Source of the DNA: Reichenbachiella ulvae
GTDB taxonomy: Bacteria; Bacteroidota; Bacteroidia; Cytophagales; Cyclobacteriaceae
Length of the DNA stretch: 64,000 nucleotides
Direction of reading: 5' to 3'
Assembly: GCF_025833875.1 (NCBI RefSeq)
Contig: NZ_JAOYOD010000001.1
Location: 744,001-808,000 of the forward strand
Under the pieces are notes generated by a model that had not been told where the DNA came from, did not search any database, and was given only the letters and a program-made list of their open reading frames with translations. Below, one piece after another: positions 8,807 to 17,633 of the stretch. Both the position numbers and the translations under genes were made by a program. Within the stretch, counting starts at the first letter, position 1, and each line of letters begins with the position of its first letter.

Positions 8807-11800
8807 ATGAAATCATCCATCCTAACAATCTTATCCCTTGTGATGAGTCTGGCTACTTATGCCCAGACTGTATTTATCAACGAAATCCATTATGACAATG
8901 CCAGCTCCGATACAGGAGAGGGTGTGGAAGTTGCCGGCCCGGCCGGAACCGATCTGAGTAGTTACTCGCTAGTGGCCTACAATGGCAATGGCGGGTCTTC
9001 TTACCAAACCATTTCTCTATCTGGTACTTTACCCAATCAGGACAATGGCTTTGGTACCGCTTTTTTTGCGATTACTGGCCTTCAAAACGGCTCCCCTGAC
9101 GGGGTAGCATTGGTGCAATCGGGTACCGTCATACAGTTTTTGAGCTATGAAGGCACCTTCACTGCAGTAGGCGGCCCTGCTGATGGCATGACGAGTACAG
9201 ACATCGCTGTGACCGAAAGTGGCTCTACTCCTGTAGGTTTCTCACTTCAACTGAGTGGTACGGGTAGTACCTATTCGGATTTTAGCTGGGCGACTGAAGC
9301 GGCAGAGACTTACAATGCTATCAATGCTGCCCAATCTTTCGGTGGTGTTCCTGATACCATAGGCAATCCTGGCGATACGGTGGTAGTAGTCACTGACGGA
9401 ACCATCTTTATCAATGAGATCCACTATGACAACAGCGGCGCGGATACCGGCGAAGGGGTAGAAGTAGCAGGTACTGCTGGATTAGACTTGTTTGCTTTCA
9501 GGCTGGTACTTTACAATGGCAATGGAGGCAGTAGCTACTCAACTGTGACGCTGACTGGTAGCTTTTCGGATCAGCAAGCGGGTTTTGGTACGGCGTTCTT
9601 TCCTATCAGTGGATTGCAAAATGGCTCACCAGACGGTATCGCTTTGGTAGATGCCGATGACAATGTCATAGAGTTTCTAAGTTACGAAGGCTCATTCGTG
9701 GCATTGGGAGGTCCCGCTGACGGTATGAATAGCACGGACATAGGGGTAGTCGAAAGCAGCGGGACTGCCGCAGGCTTCTCCCTCCAGAAGACGGGAACAG
9801 GCTCTGAAGCCGATGATTTTATTTGGGTCGATCCCATGGCGGCTACTTACGATGCGATCAATACCGGTCAGACCTTTGTGTCTCCTATTCCTGTAGTATT
9901 TATTAATGAGCTACACTATGACAATGCCAGTTCTGATACGGGAGAAGCCATAGAAGTAGCAGGTACAGCAGGTACTGACCTAAGTGAGTATTCACTGGTA
10001 CTTTACAATGGCAATGGCGGTTCGGTCTACAAGACTACTGCACTCTCAGGTATTTTACCTGATCAGGACAATGGCTATGGAACCCTGAGTTTTGCAATCA
10101 GTGGGATACAAAATGGTTCGCCCGATGGTGTAGCCTTAGTTACTTCGGTAGATTCTGTACTACAGTTTTTAAGTTATGAAGGTTCTTTTGTAGCGGTAGG
10201 CGGTCCTGCCGATGGCATGAGCAGCACTGATATAGGTGTGAGTGAAACCGGTTCTACTCCGGTAGGATATTCCCTTCAGTTGACAGGCACGGGCAATAGT
10301 TATACAGACTTTGTCTGGGCGGAGGCTATGGAGAGCACCTTCGATGCGATCAATACAGATCAAAGCTTTGGTGGGGTGATAGAGCCACCAGTCCCGGATT
10401 CGGATACGGTCACTGTCGCTCAGGCACGAGCTATGGCTGTAGGAGAGGAAGTAGTACTGCTGGCGACTCTCACTGCTACTGATCAATTCGGTGGCCCAGC
10501 TTATTTGCAGGATTCGACAGCAGGAATCGCACTATTCGATTTCTCGGTCCATGGAGAAGGTTTGTTCGATATCGGAGATCAACTATGGATCACTGCAGAG
10601 ATTGGTACTTTTAGCAATCAGATTCAATTGGTCAATGTCGATACTGTGGTGCTAGTCGGACAGCAAAGTGTCTCTCCAGATACAGTGACCATCGACCAGC
10701 TAGCCAACTACGAGGGTCAGCTCATCACAATCCAAAATGCCACCTTTGCACAGTCAGGCGGTCTGCTCTATCCTAATTCTAACTATGATATATCTGATGC
10801 CACGGGCAGTGCGCAGGTCAGAATCGATGCGGATGTCGATCTGGTAGGCCGAATGATTCCGGCAGGAACCACTACCATCACAGGTGTTTTGGGAAGGTAC
10901 CAATCTACCTTGCAGCTTTTGCCTCGATTTATCCCGGATATGCCGGATGCGGAAGCCTACGAGCCTGCTGGATCAGATATTCCTTTTGAAAACACGGTGG
11001 ATATTGCCACCTGGAACATGGAGTTTTTTGGGTCAGAAATAGCCAACTACGGTCCAAGTGATGTAGCACTGCAGATGCAAAATGCCATCACGATCCTTGA
11101 AAACCTGCATGCTGATATCATCGCGGTACAAGAGGTGTCAGAAGAAAGTTTGCTCGATTCAGTAGCGACGGCTTTAGGTTCTTATAATTATGTATGCTCG
11201 CAGGTCTATTCTTACTCTTTTGAGGAACCGAATCCTGGCGATCCCTTCCCTGCGCAAAAGTTGTGCTACCTCTACGATACTACCACAGTGGATTACATAT
11301 CGGATCGTGTGATTTTTGATCAGTTCTATACCGATGCTAGAACGGGGGTAATCAATGATTTGGATGATCATCCTGGATCGAATGGGGCATCTTCGTTTTG
11401 GTCGAGTGGGCGACTGCCTTATATGCTCACAGCTCAGGTATCTGCCATGGGAGCGACCAAAGAAATCAATCTAGTGAATATACATGCTAAGTCTGGTGCT
11501 GGTTCTAACGATTTGGCTCGAAGGGCTTATGATGTGGCAGTCCTAAAAGATACGTTGGACGCCATGTATGGAAGTGAAAGTGTGATCATTCTCGGAGATT
11601 ACAACGATGACCTGGACGAATCCATTGGTGGAGGTGTATCTAGCTATGAGGTTTTGTTGCAGGATACCGCCGCTTATCAGGCTCCAACTTTAAGCTTGAG
11701 CGAAGCAGGTTTTAGGTCTTACTTATTTGCTGACAATATGATCGATCACATTATGATCTCGAACGAGCTTATTTCGGATCTGATTGAGGGGTCAGAAACC

Positions 11801-12526
11801 ACGATTATTCCTTTTGGGCTGGTAGACAACTATTCGGGCACCACATCGGATCACCTGCCGGTTCGGGTGAGGTTCGATATAGTGGAGCCAATAGAGATGG
11901 AGCTAGCAGGAGATACGGCGCTTTACTATGGCTATGAACCACTATCAAGTGGAAAACTTTCAGTGACGCCCAGTGGAGGTGTGGAACCTTACAGCTACCT
12001 ATGGAGTACTGGAGAGACACATGCAGAGATCAATGTAGCTCCATCAGTGACTACAACATACAGTGTACAGATCAGTGACAATAGCGGTCAGGTACTGACG
12101 GATAGTCTCACAGTGTACGTAGAAGATGTAACCTGTGGTAGGAGAGATGACAAAGTCAGTATCTGCTGGAGAGGCAATGACCTCTGTGTACCCAGCCATG
12201 TGGCTGAACGGATGCTGGAGCGAGGAGCCTCGTTAGGTAGTTGTGGTCCAGACAATCTTCCATATATCGAAAAAGTAGACACTTATCCGAATCCATTTTA
12301 CTCAGATTTCAATGTTAGAGTTAGTGCAAATAGAGATTTTCAAATGGAGGTTTTGATTACCGATTTTTGTGGTATGGTGGTGCACAGTCAAGTGTATGAG
12401 ATATCTACTGGAATGAACCACCTTTCGCTTCAATTGACTGGAATCCCACGTGGTTTTTATTTCCTACAGTTGATCAATAGAGATACCGGATCAATAGAAA
12501 GAAGGCAGACACTTATTAAAAAGTAA
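8807..12526 (+). CDS. Secreted multidomain endonuclease/phosphatase-fold protein with three lamin-tail-like repeats and T9SS signal
   Basis: A 1239-residue exported protein. A signal peptide ends near ATYAQ. Three lamin-tail-like domains follow at about residues 21-185, 198-355 and 362-525, each opening FINE(I/L)HYDN and containing YNGNGGS and LQNGSPDG or IQNGSPDG. An OB-like region is at about 540-715. An endonuclease/exonuclease/phosphatase domain (about 730-1020) carries its key residues in ATWNMEFFG (Asn), AVQEV (Glu), GDYNDD (Asp, Asn) and SDHLPV (Asp, His). Then come a PKD/SprB-like beta domain and a Cys-containing motif (KVSICWRGNDLCV, later LGSC). The last 80 residues (YPNPF, then GFYFLQL) form a type A T9SS sorting domain. 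It is probably a surface or secreted nuclease; substrate unproven. Confidence 0.9.
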   Translation: MKSSILTILSLVMSLATYAQTVFINEIHYDNASSDTGEGVEVAGPAGTDLSSYSLVAYNGNGGSSYQTISLSGTLPNQDNGFGTAFFAITGLQNGSPDGVALVQSGTVIQFLSYEGTFTAVGGPADGMTSTDIAVTESGSTPVGFSLQLSGTGSTYSDFSWATEAAETYNAINAAQSFGGVPDTIGNPGDTVVVVTDGTIFINEIHYDNSGADTGEGVEVAGTAGLDLFAFRLVLYNGNGGSSYSTVTLTGSFSDQQAGFGTAFFPISGLQNGSPDGIALVDADDNVIEFLSYEGSFVALGGPADGMNSTDIGVVESSGTAAGFSLQKTGTGSEADDFIWVDPMAATYDAINTGQTFVSPIPVVFINELHYDNASSDTGEAIEVAGTAGTDLSEYSLVLYNGNGGSVYKTTALSGILPDQDNGYGTLSFAISGIQNGSPDGVALVTSVDSVLQFLSYEGSFVAVGGPADGMSSTDIGVSETGSTPVGYSLQLTGTGNSYTDFVWAEAMESTFDAINTDQSFGGVIEPPVPDSDTVTVAQARAMAVGEEVVLLATLTATDQFGGPAYLQDSTAGIALFDFSVHGEGLFDIGDQLWITAEIGTFSNQIQLVNVDTVVLVGQQSVSPDTVTIDQLANYEGQLITIQNATFAQSGGLLYPNSNYDISDATGSAQVRIDADVDLVGRMIPAGTTTITGVLGRYQSTLQLLPRFIPDMPDAEAYEPAGSDIPFENTVDIATWNMEFFGSEIANYGPSDVALQMQNAITILENLHADIIAVQEVSEESLLDSVATALGSYNYVCSQVYSYSFEEPNPGDPFPAQKLCYLYDTTTVDYISDRVIFDQFYTDARTGVINDLDDHPGSNGASSFWSSGRLPYMLTAQVSAMGATKEINLVNIHAKSGAGSNDLARRAYDVAVLKDTLDAMYGSESVIILGDYNDDLDESIGGGVSSYEVLLQDTAAYQAPTLSLSEAGFRSYLFADNMIDHIMISNELISDLIEGSETTIIPFGLVDNYSGTTSDHLPVRVRFDIVEPIEMELAGDTALYYGYEPLSSGKLSVTPSGGVEPYSYLWSTGETHAEINVAPSVTTTYSVQISDNSGQVLTDSLTVYVEDVTCGRRDDKVSICWRGNDLCVPSHVAERMLERGASLGSCGPDNLPYIEKVDTYPNPFYSDFNVRVSANRDFQMEVLITDFCGMVVHSQVYEISTGMNHLSLQLTGIPRGFYFLQLINRDTGSIERRQTLIKK
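8868..10374 (+). repeat. Three in-frame tandem repeats of about 500 bases
   Basis: Units start near 8868, 9400 and 9894, each encoding one lamin-tail-like domain. Units one and three share more (NASSDTGE, AGTDLS) than either shares with unit two (NSGADTGE, AGLDLF), which suggests internal duplication rather than one simple expansion. Confidence 0.85.
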
Positions 12527-12542
12527 AAGGATTTGAATGGTG

Positions 12543-12583
12543 AAACCGGCCAATATGTAGCTACATATTGGCCGGTTTTTTTT
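12543..12583 (+). terminator. Strong terminator, perfect 36-base palindrome
   Basis: Arms AAACCGGCCAATATGTAG (12543-12560) and CTACATATTGGCCGGTTT (12561-12578) are fully complementary with no spacer, followed by a run ending at 12583 that brings the Ts to nine. It closes the secreted nuclease gene. Confidence 0.9.
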
Positions 12584-12725
12584 GTACTTTCCTGTTCTGT
12601 TCTGAAAATATTGTGATCTGTGTTTTGTGTTGTTGTTAGAATAGTACAATCGATAAGTTGAAAAGCCACATTAGAGAGGGGGTAGTGTAAAAAAAGTACA
12701 CTGAAAATTTGATTGTGTGTTTTAA

Positions 12726-13103
12726 ATGTTAAACTTTGAATTGTATAATTTGGATAATTCCATCTTGAAAAGAAACTTCCTTCATATCGTCTTCTCCTTG
12801 ATCCTCACCTTTGCGGTGACGGATTATCTATGGATTGAATTATTCATAGATGACGACAAGATAGTCGCAGAACTAGAGACTGAAAAGGAGAAGGAATCCG
12901 AAGAAGAGCTTCGAGAAGGGGTACATCTCAAAAGCAAACACGATCCGGTCTTGTTTGGCTGGTCAGAGGTCAACTATCCTCCGGCAGAGCAGCTTCTGTT
13001 TTTTACTGGATATCTAAGACACGGCAATTCCTTTTGCCCAAGTGTAAAAAGTTCCGCTCCCAAATTATTCCTGCTACAGCGGCGGCTGAAGATTCATTGT
13101 TAG
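12726..13103 (+). CDS. Small hypothetical membrane protein, possibly frameshifted near its end
   Basis: The 125-residue reading has one hydrophobic helix (about 17-40, IVFSLILTFAVTDYLWIELFI), then a charged Glu/Lys-rich stretch (45-66). No family is recognised. The C-terminal 30 residues (from about 13020) are unlike the rest. A second forward frame stays open from there through 13152 and reads as ATAAAEDSLLVSYLLQRVPL, so a frameshift or an overlapping small gene is possible. It lies between the nuclease terminator and the RND operon, with no proven link to either. Confidence 0.4.
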   Translation: MLNFELYNLDNSILKRNFLHIVFSLILTFAVTDYLWIELFIDDDKIVAELETEKEKESEEELREGVHLKSKHDPVLFGWSEVNYPPAEQLLFFTGYLRHGNSFCPSVKSSAPKLFLLQRRLKIHC

Positions 13104-13241
13104 TTTCTTATTTATTGCAAAGGGTCCCACTGGAATCAGCGGGGCCTGTTTAAGCCTATTCTTTGCCTAAAACGAATCTAGGCAAGAATCATCTGTTGGT
13201 TATCCCCAATAGTGCTTTCGTGGACATTAAATAAGAAATCA

Positions 13242-14363
13242 ATGACTATCATAGAAATAAGAAATGCAAGGAAGGCTTCCTTGTATCAACTACTTGTACT
13301 CTTAAGTTTGAGTACCCTCATATTCGGCTCTGGCTGTGAACATAAAGCTGAGCACCATGAACTTGAATCGAAGTACGCTGTAACCAGCCCTATCAAAAGA
13401 GACACGCTTACTACCCGGGAGTATGTATGTCAGATCCACTCATCCCAGCACATAGACCTAAGAGCTTTGGAAAGAGGTTATCTGGAAAAGATTTATGTGG
13501 ATGAGGGACAATTCGTAAAAAAGGGCCAGCTCATGTTTCAGATCATGCCGAGACTATATCAGGCAGAATTGGAAAAAGCAGAAGCTGAGGCGCATTATGC
13601 AGAAATCGAATATAGAAACACCAAGAAACTGGCAGAGAACAATGTCGTGTCGCCGAATGAACTAGCACTGGCTGAAGCCAATCTGGACAAGGCCAAAGCG
13701 GAATTGTCTTTGGCTGCTGTTCATTTAGATTTTACCAAAGTTCGAGCGCCATTTGACGGTATCATGGACCACTTGCATGTTAGACTCGGTAGCCTTGTAG
13801 ATGAAGGGGAGTTACTAACTACTCTGTCAGATAACCACGAAATGTGGGTGTATTTCAATGTGCCGGAGGCCGAGTATCTGGATTATAAAATCAAGGTAAG
13901 TGAAGACTCAGCCTTGAGAGTGAAATTAATGATGGCCAACAACAAGCTTTTCTCACATGAGGGAGAAGTGAATACCATAGAGGCTGATTTTAACAACGAA
14001 ACAGGGAATATTGCTTTTAGAGCCACATTTCCAAACCCTAAAGGTTTGCTTCGACATGGCGAAACAGGTAATATCCTGGTAGAGGCTCCATTGAAGGATG
14101 CTTTGTTGATTCCTCAGAAGGCCACTTTTGAGATTTTGGATAAAAAATATGTATTCGTTTTGGGAGATGACCATGTGCTTCATTCGAAGCAGATTGTGGT
14201 GGGAGCAGAGCTGCCTCATCTCTATGAAGTGAAAGCAGGGTTGACAGAAAATGATAAGATTCTTTTAGAAGGTCTGCGCAAAGTGAAGGACGGTGATAAA
14301 ATCGGGGTTGATTTTATAGACCCAGTCAAGGTTCTTTCTGAACTAGAACTATACTCTGAGTAA
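13242..14363 (+). CDS. RND efflux periplasmic adaptor (membrane fusion lipoprotein)
   Basis: The protein joins an inner-membrane RND pump to an outer-membrane channel. I take the ATG at 13242, giving 373 residues, over a GTG 30 bases upstream, because it places a standard lipoprotein signal with the lipobox Cys at 32 (LIFGSGC). Features in order: barrel-sandwich half IHSSQHIDLRALERGYLEKIYVDEGQFVKKGQ, a coiled-coil hairpin (about 105-150, rich in Glu, Ala and Lys), the second lipoyl half VRAPFDGIMDHL, and the beta-barrel and membrane-proximal parts ending LLEGLRKVKDGD. The pump gene follows after 26 bases and the channel gene after that, so this is the first gene of a three-gene operon. Confidence 0.93.
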   Translation: MTIIEIRNARKASLYQLLVLLSLSTLIFGSGCEHKAEHHELESKYAVTSPIKRDTLTTREYVCQIHSSQHIDLRALERGYLEKIYVDEGQFVKKGQLMFQIMPRLYQAELEKAEAEAHYAEIEYRNTKKLAENNVVSPNELALAEANLDKAKAELSLAAVHLDFTKVRAPFDGIMDHLHVRLGSLVDEGELLTTLSDNHEMWVYFNVPEAEYLDYKIKVSEDSALRVKLMMANNKLFSHEGEVNTIEADFNNETGNIAFRATFPNPKGLLRHGETGNILVEAPLKDALLIPQKATFEILDKKYVFVLGDDHVLHSKQIVVGAELPHLYEVKAGLTENDKILLEGLRKVKDGDKIGVDFIDPVKVLSELELYSE

Positions 14364-14389
14364 TTCATCACTTCTAAAACGAATCAATC

Positions 14390-17300
14390 ATGTTTTTTAG
14401 TAGAATAATACATCGGCCAGTATTGGCCATCATTATATCTATTGTGCTTCTGTTTACGGGGGTGCTTGCGATTAAGACTTTACCGATTTCGCAGTTTCCG
14501 CAGATCGCGCCAACTACTGTGAATATTTTCATTGCATTTCCAGGATCCAGTGCTGAGGTATTGGTCAATTCCACTTTGATTCCTCTAGAGCAGGCTATCA
14601 ATGGGGTGCAGGGGATGCGCTACATATCCTCGGATGCAACCAGTGCTGGTGAGGCGACCATCAGAGTGATTTTCGAACCGGGTACGGATCCTAACCAGGC
14701 GGTAGTCCGGGTCAAGACTCGGGTAGATCAGGTGTTGCCTTTACTGCCTCCATTGGTGCAAAGGGAAGGGGTGATTATCACTCCGATTCAGCCTAGTATG
14801 TTGATGTACGTCAACCTCTACAGTACCAATACGGATGATGATGAAAAATTCTTATATAACTACGCCAATGTGAATATGATTCCTGAGATCCAAAGGATCA
14901 ACGGAATTGCAAGGGCGCAGATATTGGGTAGCCGTCAGTTTGCCATGCGTGTTTGGTTGAAGCCAGATCGTATGAGAGCTTACAAGATTTCGGCTGAAGA
15001 GGCCGTGGAGGCGATGATGGAGCAGAGTATCATAGCCCGTCCCGGTCGATTGGGTAGAGCAGACAGTAAGGATGCTCAGTTGCTGGAGTATGTTTTGACC
15101 TATCAGGGTCGGTACAATAAGCCCGAACAATATGAAAAGATCATAGTTCGTGCCAATGAAGAAGGGGAGATCATTTATCTCCGGGATATTGCAGAGGTAG
15201 AATTGGGAAGTGAATTTTTTGATATCTACTCTAACCTGGACGGTTATCCATCAGCTTCTATCGTATTGAAGCAAACAGTAGGAAGTAATGCTTCTAAGGT
15301 AATCGAAGATGTGAAAGCTGAGCTGGAGATTATGAAAGAGTCTTTTCCTCCTGGGATGGATTTTAAAATTAGTTATGACGTTTCCAACTTCCTGGATGCC
15401 TCGATCGAACAGGTGATTCATACCTTGAGAGACGCCTTTATTTTGGTAGCGCTGGTAGTATTTATCTTCCTGGGAGATTGGAGGTCTACTTTGATTCCTA
15501 TTATCGCAGTGCCAGTATCCTTGATTGGTGCGTTTTTCATCCTTCAGATCTTTGGGCTGTCCATCAACCTGATCACGCTTTTTGCCCTGGTATTGGCCAT
15601 TGGTATTGTGGTGGATGATGCGATTGTCGTAGTGGAGGCTGTTCACGCGAAGATGGAGGAGAAAAATCTGTCTCCTTACAATGCAGTAAGAGAAGTGATG
15701 GGAGAAATCAGTGGTGCGATTATCGCGATTACGCTGGTGATGGTGTCTGTATTCTTACCGATTACTTTCATGCCAGGCCCGGTAGGGACATTCTATCGCC
15801 AGTTTGGTATTACCATGGCGAGTGCGATTATCCTATCTGCAATTGTAGCCTTGACTTTGACTCCAGTGCTTTGCGCCATGTTGTTGAAAAATGACCATGG
15901 CAAAAAGAAGAAGCAGAATATCATGACCAAAATGTTGGATGGCTTCAACAGGGGTTTTGAAAAACTAACGGGTGGCTATGTGAGCCTGCTCAAGAAGATA
16001 GTAAATCGAAAGGTGGTGACCTGGGGAGTGTTGGCGGCTTTTGCTGCGGGGATTTATATCCAGAATAGTCATCTGTCTTCAGGATTCATCCCTAACGAAG
16101 ATCAGGGGACCATTTATGCCATTATTCAGACGCCTCCGGGTGCTACACTTGAGAGAACCAACAAGGTGGCTCATGAATTACAGCAGATTGCTGAGAAAAT
16201 TGAAGGCATTGAGTCTGTTTCCGCCTTGGCTGGATATGAGATCATGACAGAGGGACGTGGATCGAATGCAGGTACCTGTTTGATCAATTTGAAAAACTGG
16301 TCTGACCGTGAGCACTCTGTTCATGAGGTCATGGAAGAACTGGAAGAGGAAACTAGAAACCTGGGAGCCATTATCGAGTTTTTCGAACCACCAGCTGTAC
16401 CTGGATTTGGAACATCGGGTGGATTCTCTATGAGAATGTTGGATAAGACCAATTCCACAGACTATCAGGAATTTGACAGAATCAATACGGTCTTTATGGA
16501 TGCCCTGAAAGAACGACCGGAACTTACTGGTCTGTTCACCTTCTTCGCGGCTAACTACCCTCAGTATGAGATGATCATTGATAACAAGATCGCCATGCAA
16601 AAAGGGGTTTCTATTGATGCAGCCATGGAAAATCTTAATATTTTGATTGGTAGTACTTATGAGCAGGGCTTTATTCGTTTCGGTAGATTCTTCAAAGTAC
16701 ACGTTCAGGGTCACCCGGATTACAGACGTTATCCTTCAGATCTGGATGAGTATTTTGTGAAAAATGAACATGGTGAGATGGTGCCCTACTCTGCATTCAT
16801 GAAGTTGGAAAAACGTCAGGGACCCAATGAGATTACGCGTTTCAACCTCTACAATTCTGCTTCCATCCGAGGACTGCCGGCCAAAGGTTACACCACAGGT
16901 GATGCGATCGAAGCGATACGCGAAGTAGCAGCTGCTACCTTGCCCAGGGGCTATGATGTAGCCTTTGAGGATTTGTCATATGACCAATCTCGCAGGGGGA
17001 ATGAAGCGCTTTTTATCTTCATTATCGTAATCATATTCGTTTATCTGGTTTTAGCTGGACAGTATGAGAGCTTCTTGCTACCTCTGGCTGTGATTCTCTC
17101 ACTTCCGATGGGGATTTTTGGTTCGTTTGTGATGCTGAAGATGATGGGACTCGCCAATGATGTTTATGCACAGGTAGGACTGATCATGTTGGTGGGGCTG
17201 CTGGGTAAAAACGCAGTGCTGATTGTCGAGTTTGCTGTCCAGAAACATGCGCAGGGAGCTACTGTTCTGGAGGCAGCGATTGAAGGTGCTAAGGTGCGTT

Positions 17301-17626
17301 TTAGACCGATTTTGATGACTTCATTCGCATTCATTGCGGGGCTGATTCCCCTGGTTATTTCACATGGTGCTGGCGCTGTGGGCAACAAGACCATTGGTTC
17401 TTCTGCCCTGGGAGGTATGTTGTTGGGTACCGTTTTCGGGGTAATTATCATCCCAGGTCTGTATTACATCTTTGGTAAGATGGTAGAAGGTAAGAGCATG
17501 ATCAAGGATGAGCAAAGTCAGCCATTCACTGAAGAATATGTTCATACCATGGAAGAACAAGATAGGTATTTGAGAGAGCGCGCTAAGAATCGCTTAGAAT
17601 CTCATGATGATGACACCAAAAAATAG
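14390..17626 (+). CDS. RND efflux pump, HAE1 (AcrB-like) family permease
   Basis: The 1078-residue protein has the usual size and twelve-helix plan, with two large periplasmic loops. The N-terminus MFFSRIIHRPVLAIIISIVLLFTGVLAIKTLPISQFPQIAPTTV, read with the porter-domain entry, is diagnostic of AcrB-type pumps. Asp409 and Asp410 in GIVVDDAIVVVEAV are the proton-relay pair of helix 4. GPNEITRFNLYNSASIRG and VGLLGKNAVLIVEFAV are further family blocks. It exports hydrophobic and amphipathic compounds using the proton gradient. A charged tail of about 60 residues follows the last helix. The substrate is unknown and no regulator is next to this operon. Confidence 0.95.
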   Translation: MFFSRIIHRPVLAIIISIVLLFTGVLAIKTLPISQFPQIAPTTVNIFIAFPGSSAEVLVNSTLIPLEQAINGVQGMRYISSDATSAGEATIRVIFEPGTDPNQAVVRVKTRVDQVLPLLPPLVQREGVIITPIQPSMLMYVNLYSTNTDDDEKFLYNYANVNMIPEIQRINGIARAQILGSRQFAMRVWLKPDRMRAYKISAEEAVEAMMEQSIIARPGRLGRADSKDAQLLEYVLTYQGRYNKPEQYEKIIVRANEEGEIIYLRDIAEVELGSEFFDIYSNLDGYPSASIVLKQTVGSNASKVIEDVKAELEIMKESFPPGMDFKISYDVSNFLDASIEQVIHTLRDAFILVALVVFIFLGDWRSTLIPIIAVPVSLIGAFFILQIFGLSINLITLFALVLAIGIVVDDAIVVVEAVHAKMEEKNLSPYNAVREVMGEISGAIIAITLVMVSVFLPITFMPGPVGTFYRQFGITMASAIILSAIVALTLTPVLCAMLLKNDHGKKKKQNIMTKMLDGFNRGFEKLTGGYVSLLKKIVNRKVVTWGVLAAFAAGIYIQNSHLSSGFIPNEDQGTIYAIIQTPPGATLERTNKVAHELQQIAEKIEGIESVSALAGYEIMTEGRGSNAGTCLINLKNWSDREHSVHEVMEELEEETRNLGAIIEFFEPPAVPGFGTSGGFSMRMLDKTNSTDYQEFDRINTVFMDALKERPELTGLFTFFAANYPQYEMIIDNKIAMQKGVSIDAAMENLNILIGSTYEQGFIRFGRFFKVHVQGHPDYRRYPSDLDEYFVKNEHGEMVPYSAFMKLEKRQGPNEITRFNLYNSASIRGLPAKGYTTGDAIEAIREVAAATLPRGYDVAFEDLSYDQSRRGNEALFIFIIVIIFVYLVLAGQYESFLLPLAVILSLPMGIFGSFVMLKMMGLANDVYAQVGLIMLVGLLGKNAVLIVEFAVQKHAQGATVLEAAIEGAKVRFRPILMTSFAFIAGLIPLVISHGAGAVGNKTIGSSALGGMLLGTVFGVIIIPGLYYIFGKMVEGKSMIKDEQSQPFTEEYVHTMEEQDRYLRERAKNRLESHDDDTKK

Positions 17627-17633
17627 AAGAGAA

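Noticed and set aside
8868..10374. Repeats considered as a CRISPR-like or intergenic repeat array
   Set aside because: The units are about 500 bases, in frame, and encode protein domains with no spacer pattern.
13212..13241. GTG start for the first RND adaptor
   Set aside because: It adds ten residues before the standard lipoprotein signal that begins at the ATG at 13242.
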